A DNA stretch of 64,000 nucleotides from Paracoccus sulfuroxidans (GTDB taxonomy: Bacteria; Pseudomonadota; Alphaproteobacteria; Rhodobacterales; Rhodobacteraceae), in contig NZ_VLKU01000005.1 of the NCBI RefSeq assembly GCF_007830335.1, positions 111,322 through 175,321 of the forward strand, read 5' to 3'. The notes below the pieces were generated by a model. That model was not told where the DNA came from. It was given only the letters and a program-made list of their open reading frames with translations, and ran no database searches. Positions 17,667-25,732 of the stretch are shown here, in pieces. Made by a program: the position numbers and the translations under genes. How positions within the stretch are numbered: position 1 is the first letter of the stretch; each line of letters opens with the position of its first letter.

Positions 17667-18578
17667 ATGCATCTGGAACTCCGGCACCTGCGCAGCCTGC
17701 GGGCGATCCATGAACAGGGCGGCCTGGCCCGCGCGGCCGAGGTGCTGAACCTGACGCAATCGGCGCTTTCGCATCAGATCAAGGCGCTGGAGGAACAGAC
17801 CGGCGTCCAGCTTTTCCTGCGCAAGACCAAGCCCTTGCGCCTGTCCGCGGCGGGGATGCGGCTCTTGCGCACGGCCGAGCAGGTGCTGCCCCTGATTGAC
17901 GCCGCCGAGGCCGAGTTTCGCGCCGTCGAGCTGGGCCGCGCCGGTCGTCTGCATGTCGCGATGGAGTGCCACCATTGCTTCGACTGGCTGCTGCCGGTGA
18001 TGGACAGTTTCCGCCGCGCCTGGCCCGAGGTTGATCTGGACATCCGCTCCAGCCTGTCGCTGAAGGCGCTGCCCGCGCTGGTGCGGGGGCAGGTCGATGT
18101 GGTGATCTCGTCGGACCCCGAGGAAATGCCCGAGGTCACCTTCCTGCCGCTTTTCGATTATGCGCCCACGATCGTCGTGCCCGCCGACCACCCGATGGTC
18201 GCCAAGGGCTATGCCGAGCCGCAGGATCTGGCCGGCGAGACGCTGATCACCTATCCGATGGAGCGGGCGCGGCTGGACGTCTTTTCCCAGTTCCTTGATC
18301 CTGCCGGGGTCGAGCCCGCCCATCTGCGCCAGGTCGAGCAGACGGCGGTCGCGCTGATGCTGGTCGCCTCGGGGCGCGGGGTGGCGGTGATGCCCGACTG
18401 GGTGCTGCGCGCCCATGCCGCGAACCCCGAACTGAAACTGCTGCCCCTGACCCGTCGCGGCATGGTGCGCCGCATGTATGCCGCGATCCGCACCGAGGAC
18501 ATGGCCCAGCCCTTCATGTCCTATTTCCTCCGCCTCGCCCGGACCGAACCGGTGCGGCTGATGCGGGGGGCAGGGTGA
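17667..18578 (+). CDS. metR: LysR family regulator, MetR type
   Basis: The 303-residue protein has the LysR winged helix at 1-60 (LELRHLRSL, then LARAAEVLNLTQSALSHQIKALEEQ) and a two-lobed effector domain. The AMECHHCFDWLLP segment is characteristic of MetR, the homocysteine-responsive activator of methionine genes. Its position divergent from metF supports the call. The ATG at 17667 is preceded by a CAAGA-type weak ribosome site. Confidence 0.88.
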   Translation: MHLELRHLRSLRAIHEQGGLARAAEVLNLTQSALSHQIKALEEQTGVQLFLRKTKPLRLSAAGMRLLRTAEQVLPLIDAAEAEFRAVELGRAGRLHVAMECHHCFDWLLPVMDSFRRAWPEVDLDIRSSLSLKALPALVRGQVDVVISSDPEEMPEVTFLPLFDYAPTIVVPADHPMVAKGYAEPQDLAGETLITYPMERARLDVFSQFLDPAGVEPAHLRQVEQTAVALMLVASGRGVAVMPDWVLRAHAANPELKLLPLTRRGMVRRMYAAIRTEDMAQPFMSYFLRLARTEPVRLMRGAG

Positions 18579-18611
18579 CGCATCCACCGGGCCTCGCTGT
18601 CTGTGGTATTT

Positions 18612-18809
18612 CGCCCACGCATCGCTCGCGCGTCCGGCCCTCAGCTTGACCCGTGGGCGGCGCCTTCCTATCTGCCCGCCCATGACACACAACCGCTTTC
18701 ATACTGTCTGAAGCCCCGCGTCACACCGCTTGTGACCCGGGGCCGGCTTCAAACTTCATCGCAGGCTGAACCCCTGCAAGTTTGAACGCGCCATGGCCAT
18801 GCCGTGGCG
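18612..18809 (+). ncRNA. highly structured intergenic region, candidate structured leader or small RNA
   Basis: Between metR and the yjhX-like gene, four inverted repeats follow one another. CGCCCAC (18612-18618) pairs with GTGGGCG (18653-18659). CCCCGcGTCAC (18714-18724) pairs with GTGACcCGGGG (18732-18742), with one mismatch. TTCAAACTT (18748-18756) pairs with AAGTTTGAA (18778-18786), enclosing GCAGG/CCTGC (18761-18765 and 18773-18777). CGCCATGG (18789-18796) pairs with CCGTGGCG (18802-18809), with one G-T pair. The stack ends 16 bases before the yjhX-like ATG. There is no long T tract, so simple termination of metR does not explain it. Whether it is transcribed as one RNA is unknown. Confidence 0.35.
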
Positions 18810-18825
18810 GCCGATAGGTTGTATC

Positions 18826-19080
18826 ATGAATATCTCGAAAATTGAGCGCAGAGCGCTCGAAATGCTGTCCTTTGGCGGCAGGGTCATCGTTGAAAAAGAC
18901 GGGCGCAACGCGCTTCTGGATGTCAGTTTTGTCACGCGTGAGGGCTGGTTTATGGACGGGGTCGGGGAAACCGAGTTCCGCACGCTTCGCAGGAAGAAGA
19001 TGATCCTGTCGCGCGATGGCGGCGATTATCGCATCACCCGCAAAGGTGTGGAAGCCCTGCAAATCGCCCGTCGCCGCTAG
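18826..19080 (+). CDS. YjhX family protein (toxin-like)
   Basis: The 84-residue basic protein matches E. coli YjhX in length and pattern: MNISKIERRALEMLSFGGRV, a central SFVTREGW, LRRKKMI, and YRITRKGVEALQ. YjhX has been reported as the toxin of a pair with the acetyltransferase-like YjhQ. No YjhQ homologue lies next to it here, so it is an orphan in this window. The fold looks like a small winged helix, so a DNA-binding role is also possible. I start at 18826 because the family begins there. The in-frame ATG at 18793 lies inside a hairpin. Confidence 0.8.
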   Translation: MNISKIERRALEMLSFGGRVIVEKDGRNALLDVSFVTREGWFMDGVGETEFRTLRRKKMILSRDGGDYRITRKGVEALQIARRR

Positions 19081-19104
19081 ATCCCTCTGGCGCGGCAAGG
19101 GGCC

Positions 19105-19130
19105 GTCCGGCGTGAGCTTTCGCGCCGGAC
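19105..19130 (+). terminator. hairpin after the yjhX-like gene
   Basis: GTCCGGCG (19105-19112) pairs perfectly with CGCCGGAC (19123-19130) around a 10-base loop, 24 bases after the stop. No T tract follows, so it may be a terminator or simply an RNA-stabilising end. Confidence 0.4.
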
Positions 19131-19222
19131 GATGCCGCGTGGCCGGTCAAACGACAGGCGCCTGCCTTCCGACGGGCAGATGCCCATGATATCCGACCCG
19201 CGCAGGCGTCAAAGGAAAACCC

Positions 19223-19513
19223 ATGCTCAAGGTGATCGCACAGGATTTCATACGGCCCGAGGCGGTTGAAATCGTCCGGCCTCTCTATGACGAACTCGTG
19301 CGCCTGACGCGGGCCGAGCCTCTGTGCCTCAGCTATGATCTGTTCGTCGATCAGAAGGACCCGGGGCATTTCATCTTCATCGAGACCTGGCCCGACAGGG
19401 CGGCGCTGGACGCCCATTGCGCGACCGAACATTTCCGTCGCCTTGTGCCCCGGATCAACGCCCATCAGCGTCAGGACGGCACCTTCATCCTGATGGATGA
19501 ATTCCCGGGCTGA
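19223..19513 (+). CDS. putative quinol/antibiotic-biosynthesis-type monooxygenase (ABM domain)
   Basis: The 96-residue protein has the dimeric ferredoxin-like ABM fold: an N-terminal strand MLKVIAQDFI, CLSYDLFVDQKDPGHFIFIETW in the middle, and ALDAHCATEHFRRL. This is the pattern of YgiN-type proteins, small cofactor-free monooxygenases or quinone-modifying proteins. The substrate cannot be inferred. The gene is flanked by gaps of about 140 and 105 bases, so it is probably transcribed on its own. Confidence 0.82.
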   Translation: MLKVIAQDFIRPEAVEIVRPLYDELVRLTRAEPLCLSYDLFVDQKDPGHFIFIETWPDRAALDAHCATEHFRRLVPRINAHQRQDGTFILMDEFPG

Positions 19514-19618
19514 GCCCCGACAACCCGCTGCGGCACCCTTCCAAACTTCCACCGCGTACCGCTTCACTTTTCGCGGGCAAGCGCCTATGACGCTGGGCAA
19601 TCCCCGAAAGGAACAGCC

Positions 19619-20407
19619 ATGGCCAGCGCCAACCTCAACATCATGATCAAGGCCGCGCGCAAGGCGGGCCGCAGCCTCGTGAAGGACTTCCGCGAGGTCG
19701 AGAACCTTCAGGTCAGCGTCAAGGGCGCGGGCGATTTCGTCAGCCGCGCCGACCGCGAGGCCGAGCGGATCATCAAGGAAGACCTGCGCGGCGCGCGCCC
19801 GAACTATGGCTGGCTGGGCGAGGAAACCGGCGAGGAAGCAGGCGAGGACCCCACTCGCCGCTGGATCGTCGATCCGCTGGACGGCACCACCAACTTCCTG
19901 CACGGCCTGCCGCATTGGGCGGTCTCGATCGCGCTGGAGCACAAGGGCGAAATCGTCGCCGCCGTGGTCTTCGACGCCGCCAAGGATGAACTTTACACCG
20001 CAGAACGCGGCGACGGCGCCTTCCTGAACGACCGCCGCATCCGCGTCTCGGGTCGTCGCCAGATGATCGAGTCGATCTTTGCCACCGGCATTCCCTTCGC
20101 CGGTCGCGGCACCCTGCCCGCGACCATCAAGGACCTCAGCCGCCTGATGCCGCTGACCGCGGGCGTGCGCCGCTGGGGCGCGGCCTCGCTGGACCTCGCC
20201 TATGTCGCCTCGGGCCGCTACGACGGCTATTGGGAACGCGGGCTGAAGCCCTGGGACGTGGCCGCTGGCATCCTGCTGGTCAAGGAAGCGGGCGGCTTTG
20301 TCGAACCGATCCGCCCCGAGCAGAGTGTGATCGAATCAGGCTCGATCCTGGCCTGCAACACGTTGCTTTTCGATGAATTCGCGACGGTGATCCGCTCTCC
20401 GCACTAA
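19619..20407 (+). CDS. suhB: inositol-1-monophosphatase family protein
   Basis: The 262-residue protein has the metal-binding signature of the inositol monophosphatase family: E68/E69 in GEETGEE, D85 and D88 in WIVDPLDGTTN (82-92), and WDVAAGILLVKEAGG near the C-terminus. The bacterial SuhB hydrolyses myo-inositol phosphate, and in E. coli it also binds transcription complexes that make rRNA. The ATG at 19619 follows AAAGGA with good spacing. Confidence 0.9.
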   Translation: MASANLNIMIKAARKAGRSLVKDFREVENLQVSVKGAGDFVSRADREAERIIKEDLRGARPNYGWLGEETGEEAGEDPTRRWIVDPLDGTTNFLHGLPHWAVSIALEHKGEIVAAVVFDAAKDELYTAERGDGAFLNDRRIRVSGRRQMIESIFATGIPFAGRGTLPATIKDLSRLMPLTAGVRRWGAASLDLAYVASGRYDGYWERGLKPWDVAAGILLVKEAGGFVEPIRPEQSVIESGSILACNTLLFDEFATVIRSPH

Positions 20408-20478
20408 GCGGGGCGGTCGCGGCTTGACCTTTCGCGCTTTCGGGCGCACAGGCGATTGGACCTCACCGGAACATCGCC

Positions 20479-21420
20479 ATGCCGCAGCACCATGAACACG
20501 GCCAGCTGACCTCAGATCTGGCCGCACCCCCGACTGCCCTTGCGCAGGACGGGCAGACCAAAGCCATTCTGATGATGTGCGCGGCATCGCTGATCTTTGC
20601 CGCGCAGGACGGGATTTCGCGCCATCTTGGCTCCAGCTACTCGCCGATCTTCGTGGTGATGCTGCGCTACTGGTTCTTTGCGCTTTTCGTCACGCTGCTG
20701 GTGGCGCGCCAACCGGGCGGGCTGAAGCGTGCGATCCGCACCAAGCGCCCGCTAAGCCAGATCGCGCGCGGCGTCATTCTGGTCTTTGAGGTCGTCGTCA
20801 CGGTCGAGGCCTTCGTGCGGCTGGGCCTCATCAACACCCATGCGATCTTTGCCTGCTATCCGCTGCTGATCGTGGCGCTCAGCGGGCCGTTTCTGGGCGA
20901 AAAGATCGGCTGGCGCCGCTGGGCGGCGGTCGGCGTCGGCTTCATCGGCATCCTGATCGTGCTGCAACCCGGGCGCGGCGTCTTCACGGTCGAGGCCGGG
21001 CTGCCGTTCCTCGGCGCGGCCATGTTCGCCGTCTACAGCCTGCTGACGCGGCATGTCGCACGCGACGATCCGGCGATGGTCAGCTTCTTTTGGACCGGCA
21101 TCGCGGGCGTCGTCGCCATCACGCTGGTCGGCCTGCGCGAGTGGGAGCCGATCGCCGCCTCCGACCTCCCCTGGCTGCTGCTGTTGTGCATGACCGCCTG
21201 CACCGCGCATTACCTGCTGATCCGCGCCTATGAGCTGGCCGAGGCCTCGGCGCTGCAGCCCTTCGCCTATACGCAGCTGGTCTGGATCAGCCTTTTCGGC
21301 GTCACCATCTTTGGCGAAACGCTGGCCCCGCATGTGGCCATCGGCGGGGCGATTGTCGTCGGAGCGGGCCTCTTTACCTGGTGGCGGTCGCGGGTCCGGG
21401 CACGAGCGGGGCTGAACTAG
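20479..21420 (+). CDS. EamA/DMT family transporter
   Basis: The 313-residue protein has ten predicted membrane helices in two EamA repeats, beginning ILMMCAASLIFAAQDGISRHL, after a ~28-residue polar N-terminal extension. The family exports small metabolites such as amino acids or nucleotide precursors. The substrate cannot be assigned. The 3' end overlaps the lytic transglycosylase gene by 47 bases in convergent orientation. Confidence 0.87.
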   Translation: MPQHHEHGQLTSDLAAPPTALAQDGQTKAILMMCAASLIFAAQDGISRHLGSSYSPIFVVMLRYWFFALFVTLLVARQPGGLKRAIRTKRPLSQIARGVILVFEVVVTVEAFVRLGLINTHAIFACYPLLIVALSGPFLGEKIGWRRWAAVGVGFIGILIVLQPGRGVFTVEAGLPFLGAAMFAVYSLLTRHVARDDPAMVSFFWTGIAGVVAITLVGLREWEPIAASDLPWLLLLCMTACTAHYLLIRAYELAEASALQPFAYTQLVWISLFGVTIFGETLAPHVAIGGAIVVGAGLFTWWRSRVRARAGLN

Positions 21421-23536
21421 CCTCCTCAACCTCGGCCTGCTGGACCACCTGCGGCGGGGTCGTCACCTGCAACGCAGCACCACCCATGGCCACCTGCAAC
21501 ATCGCCCGCAACGACATCGGTGGCCGCTTCGAATAAGCCAGCCGGATCGGCGGCTGAGGTGGCGGGGGCAGAAGCCCGCCCCCCGTCAGCTCATAGGTCG
21601 GGACCAGCGGCGCGGGCCTGCCCGAGATGCGGGCGCGATAGATCGGCATCGCCTCGGCCACGCGCATGACGTAGTTGCGGGTTTCGTCAAAAGGGATCAG
21701 CTCGACCCATTCGATCGGATCGGCGCTGCGGCGCAGATCGCCGAACTCTCCCAGCCAGCGCGCCGGTCGCCCCGGCCCGGCGTTGTAGCCCGAGGCGGTC
21801 AGCGCAATCGAAGTGCCGAAGCGCTCCCGCAGCCCCTCCAGATAGGCCGCGCCCAGCCGCGCGTTATAGGCGGCGTCCTGCGTCAGGCGGGGCTGGTCAT
21901 AGGGCTCGCCCAGCTTGCGCGCCATGCTGCGCGCGGTGTCGGGCATCACCTGCATCAGCCCAAGCGCCCCGGCATGCGAGCTGACAGTGTGGTTGAATTC
22001 GCTCTCGCGACGGGCAATCGACATCACCAGCTCGGGCGGCAGGCCCAGAGGCTTGGTCTCAAGCCCGGTCAGCGGGAAATAGGCGGCGGGATAGATCGCG
22101 CCCTTGGCCGCGGCGGCCTTGGCCAGCCGCAGCGCGTACCAGGGCCGCTTCACCTCCAGCATCAGCCGCGCCATGCGCCCGATGTCCTCGCCCGAGGCGG
22201 TTTCGGCCAGATGCAGGAAGAAGCGCTGCGCCTGCTCGGCGTCCCCTGCGGCCAGCAGCCAGACGCCCGCCTGCCAGACGTTGTTTTCCCGCAGCGCGCT
22301 GCCGCGCCATTCGGGCAGGGTCTGCACCCCCTCGCCGGACACCGCGAAATCCCGCGACATGGGCAGGCGCAGATGTTCGGCGGCCAGCTGGCCGTAATAG
22401 GCCGATTGATGCTGGGCGGCGCGCTGGAAGGCGATCTCGGTCGCCATGGCGTCGCCCCGCGCCTCGGCCGCGCGCGCCTGCCAGTAATAGGCGCGCGACA
22501 GGGTGATCGGGCTGGTCGAGTTCGCCGCCAGCCGCTGGAAATGCGCCGTCGCGCGGTCCGCCGCGCCCTGACGCAGCGCGGCATAGCCCGCCAGCCACTC
22601 CAGATCGGTGAAAGTCGTGTCGCTGCCCTGCGGCAGGAAATGGTTGGCGGCCAGCCGTTCGGCCAGCGCCCAGTCTTGGGCGCGCATGGCCGCGCGGGCA
22701 TAGTCGGCGCGGCGCGTGGCCCATTCCATCGGCAGCCGCAGCGCCTCGGCGCTGGTCGAGCGTTCCAGCATCAGATCGCGGGCCAGATCGCCCATTTTCG
22801 ACTTCACCCGCCAGCGGAAGCGGTCCAGCGCCAGCCCGGCATCGTCACGCTGGCTGTCGGGCAGCGCGAGGATCAGCCGGTCGACACCCGCCTGCCCCGA
22901 TTGCATGGCGATGCGCGTCCGCGCCAGCCGTGCCGCATCGGTCGAGCCCATCGGCAGCATGGCCTGCGCGGCCTGCCATTCGCCAAGGTCGAGCAGGGTC
23001 GCCAGCCGCTTGTCATGCAGCGGCACCAGCTCGGCCCCGAAACGGTCAAGGAAGCGGCGCTGCTCGGTCGCGTTCAGCGGCTGGTTGATCCAGAAACGCT
23101 CAAGCTCGGCCTCGGCGGCCTGCGGATCGGTCTGCCGCAGCGCCGAGATATAGGCGATGGCCCCGGTCACCGTGTCGGGACGCCGGTCACCGAACCAGCC
23201 GATCACCTCATCCGCAGGCAGATCTGGGCGCAGCAGCACATCGCCGCGCTGGTAAAACAGCGCCATTCCCGGCCAGTCGCCATGCCGGGCGGCAAAGTCG
23301 CGATACTCGGCCCATGTGCCCTGCCCGGCGCGAAGCCGCTGCCAGTCGATCAGCGCCGCCGCCATCGGCCCCGAGCGTGCCGCCGCCTCAGTCGCCGCTG
23401 TCCAGTCGCGCGCGCCCGCCGCCGCCAGCGCGCGTGCCAGCTGGTCCTTGTCCTCGGCCATGGCAGGCAGCGCGGCAAGGCTTGCCGCCAGCGCAAGGAC
23501 AGAGCCGAGAAGCCGGGTTTTCAATGGATGCATCAT
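21374..23536 (-). CDS. soluble lytic murein transglycosylase
   Basis: The ~720-residue periplasmic protein has an N-terminal signal peptide (LLGSVLALAASLAALPAMAE), a long superhelical region of alpha-alpha repeats, and a C-terminal SLT domain. The catalytic Glu is in SIARRESEFN, followed by GALGLMQVMPDTA and TASGYNAGPG. It cleaves peptidoglycan glycan strands to 1,6-anhydro ends, as E. coli Slt70 does. A Pro-rich tail of about 80 residues follows the domain. Start candidates are 23536 (MMHPLK) and 23533; the longer upstream frame precedes the signal peptide and is rejected. Confidence 0.93.
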   Translation of the reverse strand: MMHPLKTRLLGSVLALAASLAALPAMAEDKDQLARALAAAGARDWTAATEAAARSGPMAAALIDWQRLRAGQGTWAEYRDFAARHGDWPGMALFYQRGDVLLRPDLPADEVIGWFGDRRPDTVTGAIAYISALRQTDPQAAEAELERFWINQPLNATEQRRFLDRFGAELVPLHDKRLATLLDLGEWQAAQAMLPMGSTDAARLARTRIAMQSGQAGVDRLILALPDSQRDDAGLALDRFRWRVKSKMGDLARDLMLERSTSAEALRLPMEWATRRADYARAAMRAQDWALAERLAANHFLPQGSDTTFTDLEWLAGYAALRQGAADRATAHFQRLAANSTSPITLSRAYYWQARAAEARGDAMATEIAFQRAAQHQSAYYGQLAAEHLRLPMSRDFAVSGEGVQTLPEWRGSALRENNVWQAGVWLLAAGDAEQAQRFFLHLAETASGEDIGRMARLMLEVKRPWYALRLAKAAAAKGAIYPAAYFPLTGLETKPLGLPPELVMSIARRESEFNHTVSSHAGALGLMQVMPDTARSMARKLGEPYDQPRLTQDAAYNARLGAAYLEGLRERFGTSIALTASGYNAGPGRPARWLGEFGDLRRSADPIEWVELIPFDETRNYVMRVAEAMPIYRARISGRPAPLVPTYELTGGGLLPPPPQPPIRLAYSKRPPMSLRAMLQVAMGGAALQVTTPPQVVQQAEVEEASSAPLVPGPATATR

Positions 23537-23581
23537 AAGCGCATTTGTGCGGGAAGCGGCACGATGCCGCAACTCACAACC

Positions 23582-23610
23582 TTGGCAAGCGGCCTTTGCC
23601 CATGTATGGC
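23582..23610 (+). promoter_or_regulatory. candidate dapA promoter
   Basis: TTGGCA (23582-23587) and TATGGC (23605-23610) are separated by 17 bases and lie 30 bases before the dapA ATG. The -35 is good and the -10 moderate. Confidence 0.4.
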
Positions 23611-23639
23611 CGGTTTGAACCCAACTTCAGGATACTGTC

Positions 23640-24515
23640 ATGTTCAAAGGCTCCATGCCCGCGCTGGTCACGCCCTTCACCGCAGATGGCGAACTTGATC
23701 TTACGGGGCTCGAGAAGCTGGTCGAGTGGCACATCGAGCAAGGCTCTCACGGTCTTGTCCCGGTCGGCACCACCGGCGAAAGCCCCACGCTCAGCCATGA
23801 TGAACATAACAAGGTCACCGAAGTCGTCGTGAAGATCGCCGCCGGCCGGGTGCCGGTCATCGCGGGCGCGGGCTCGAACTCGACCCGCGAAGGCGTCAGC
23901 CTGATCCAGGCGGCGCAGACCGCAGGCGCACAGGGTGCGCTGGTGGTGACGCCCTATTACAACAAGCCGACGCAAGCCGGGCTGATCGCGCATTTCACCG
24001 CCGTGCATGATGCGTCGGACCTGCCGATCATCATCTACAACATCCCCGGCCGCTCGGTCATCGACATGTCGCCCGAAACCATGGGCGAGCTGGCGAAGCT
24101 GCCGCGCATCGTTGGCGTCAAGGATGCCACCGGCAAGCTGGAGCGCGTGTCGATGCAGCGCATCACCTGCGGCAACGACTTCATCCAGCTGTCGGGCGAG
24201 GATGCGACCGCGCTTGGCTTCAACGCCCATGGCGGCACCGGCTGCATCTCGGTCACCGCGAACGTCGCGCCAAAGCTGTGCGCCCAGTTCCAGGAGGCCA
24301 CGCTGGCGGGCGATTACGCCAAGGCGCTGGAGTATCAGGACAAGCTCATGCCGCTGCACATCGCCATCTTCCTTGAACCGGGCGCGGTTGGCGTGAAATA
24401 CGCCATGTCGCGGCTGGGTCTGTGCAATGACCGGGTGCGGCTGCCGCTGGTCGGCCTGACCGCTGGCACCAAGCAGCAGATCGACAAGGCGCTGGCGCAC
24501 GCGGGTCTGCTGTAA
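23640..24515 (+). CDS. dapA: 4-hydroxy-tetrahydrodipicolinate synthase
   Basis: The 291-residue class I aldolase condenses pyruvate with aspartate semialdehyde, the first committed step to lysine and diaminopimelate. T44-T45 in [10 protein letters not shown]133 in IIYNIPGR and the Schiff-base lysine K161 in GVKDATG are all present, as is the SGED segment. Length equals the family norm. It is followed by a clear intrinsic terminator. Confidence 0.96.
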   Translation: MFKGSMPALVTPFTADGELDLTGLEKLVEWHIEQGSHGLVPVGTTGESPTLSHDEHNKVTEVVVKIAAGRVPVIAGAGSNSTREGVSLIQAAQTAGAQGALVVTPYYNKPTQAGLIAHFTAVHDASDLPIIIYNIPGRSVIDMSPETMGELAKLPRIVGVKDATGKLERVSMQRITCGNDFIQLSGEDATALGFNAHGGTGCISVTANVAPKLCAQFQEATLAGDYAKALEYQDKLMPLHIAIFLEPGAVGVKYAMSRLGLCNDRVRLPLVGLTAGTKQQIDKALAHAGLL

Positions 24516-24543
24516 GCCGACCCCTCCGCCTCAACCGATCAAG

Positions 24544-24575
24544 GTGACGCCCGCAGCCCGCGCGGCGTCACTTTT
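24544..24575 (+). terminator. intrinsic terminator of dapA
   Basis: GTGACGCC (24544-24551) pairs with GGCGTCAC (24564-24571), followed by TTTT (24572-24575). The hairpin overlaps the stop of the convergent mnhG gene. Confidence 0.7.
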
Positions 24576-24963
24576 CATTCGGGCCTTCGGTTTCCGGAAC
24601 CGGCGGGCGCGAATCATGGCCATAGGTGCGCCAGGTGCCGCCCGTGGTGGGCTTCGGCAGATCCTCGGGGCGCAGGGACAGGTGCATGATCGCCTTGGCG
24701 ATGAAATTGCCGGTCAGCGGCGCGGTCAGGAACAGGAACAGCGGGATCAGCAGCTCGTGCCAGCTGACGATGCCGCCAAAGACCGGCATCCAGACCAGCG
24801 AGGCGACCAGCACCGAGCCCACGCCCAGCGTCGCCGATTTCGTCGGCCCGTGCAGCCGCATCATCGAGTCGGGCAGCCGCACCAGACTGTAAGAGCCGAC
24901 GAAGCCGAAATAGGCCCCGCAAAGCAGAAGGAAGGTCACGACGATTTCAGCGATCAGTTCCAT
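24568..24963 (-). CDS. mnhG: Mnh/Mrp antiporter subunit G
   Basis: The 131-residue membrane protein has three helices and the MnhG/PhaG pattern (FVGSYSLVRLPDSMMRLHGPTKSATLG). It is the last gene of the antiporter operon on the minus strand, 11 bases after mnhF. Subunit G is a small accessory subunit of the Na+(K+)/H+ complex. A polar C-terminal tail (RPEDLPKPTTGG onward) extends about 35 residues past the membrane part. The start at 24963 is chosen because the family begins MELIAEI. Confidence 0.92.
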   Translation of the reverse strand: MELIAEIVVTFLLLCGAYFGFVGSYSLVRLPDSMMRLHGPTKSATLGVGSVLVASLVWMPVFGGIVSWHELLIPLFLFLTAPLTGNFIAKAIMHLSLRPEDLPKPTTGGTWRTYGHDSRPPVPETEGPNEK

Positions 24964-24974
24964 GATGTCCCTGC

Positions 24975-25244
24975 CTATTCGATGATGTCGCCACGCAGGA
25001 CGAATTTCGCGAAAGCCACGGTCGACACGAAGCCCAGCATGGCAAACAGCATCGACGCCTCGAAGAACATCGTCGTGCCGTGCTGGATGCCGAACAGCGT
25101 CAGAAGCGCGATGACATTGACGGTCATCGTATCCAGCGCCAGCGCGCGGTCGGGGATCGTGGGCCCGACGACAATGCGGTAGAGGCAAAACAGCAGCGAC
25201 ACCCCATAGGCCGCAAAGGCCAGCCAAAGCGCATAGGCGATCAT
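24975..25244 (-). CDS. mnhF: Mnh/Mrp antiporter subunit F
   Basis: The 89-residue protein with three membrane helices matches MnhF/PhaF: LYRIVVGPTIPDRALALDTMTVN is the conserved loop. It overlaps mnhE by four bases (ATGA) and precedes mnhG. Subunit F has been linked to cation or bile-salt export in other species, but here it is best seen as an antiporter subunit. Confidence 0.93.
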   Translation of the reverse strand: MIAYALWLAFAAYGVSLLFCLYRIVVGPTIPDRALALDTMTVNVIALLTLFGIQHGTTMFFEASMLFAMLGFVSTVAFAKFVLRGDIIE

Positions 25245-25732
25245 GCGAAGATCTCCTTCAGGCGGGATTCGTAGCGGGTCTTGATCTCGTCCAGCACGTC
25301 CTGCGGCTCGGGCGCATGCAGGCAATGGACCAGCAGCGATCCTCCGTCCTCGGACAGGTCGCAGCTGACGGTGCCGGGCGTCAGGGTGATGGTGGCAGCC
25401 AGCGCGCTGATCGCCTCGGGCTGGGTCAGCTCCAGCGGGATCGAGATCCACGCCGGGCGCAACTGGTCGCGCGGCATGAACAACACGATGCGCGAGACGG
25501 CGATATTGGCCTTGATGATGTCCCAGACGACAATCCCCAGAAACGCGGGGATCTTGCCCGGCCTGCGATAGCGCGCGCTGTCGGGCCAATAGGGCGCAGT
25601 GATCAGCGGGATCGCGATGCCCAGCATGATCGCAAAGACCAGCGAGCCGACGGCCCAGCGATTGACCAGCATCATCCAGATGGCAATCAGCATCAGGGTC
25701 ATGAACGGGTGGGGCAGGATGCGGCGGATCAT
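25241..25732 (-). CDS. mnhE: Mnh/Mrp antiporter subunit E
   Basis: The 163-residue protein has N-terminal membrane helices and a soluble C-terminal domain, as in MnhE/PhaE. DIIKANIAVSRIVL and the ALAATITLTPGTVS segment are family features. It overlaps its neighbours at both ends by four bases, which indicates translational coupling through the operon. Confidence 0.93.
   Translation of the reverse strand: MIRRILPHPFMTLMLIAIWMMLVNRWAVGSLVFAIMLGIAIPLITAPYWPDSARYRRPGKIPAFLGIVVWDIIKANIAVSRIVLFMPRDQLRPAWISIPLELTQPEAISALAATITLTPGTVSCDLSEDGGSLLVHCLHAPEPQDVLDEIKTRYESRLKEIFA

Noticed and set aside
21974..23698. A 574-codon open frame antisense to the lytic transglycosylase
   Set aside because: Arg/Gln/Gly-rich shadow of a gene with clear SLT motifs and a signal peptide.
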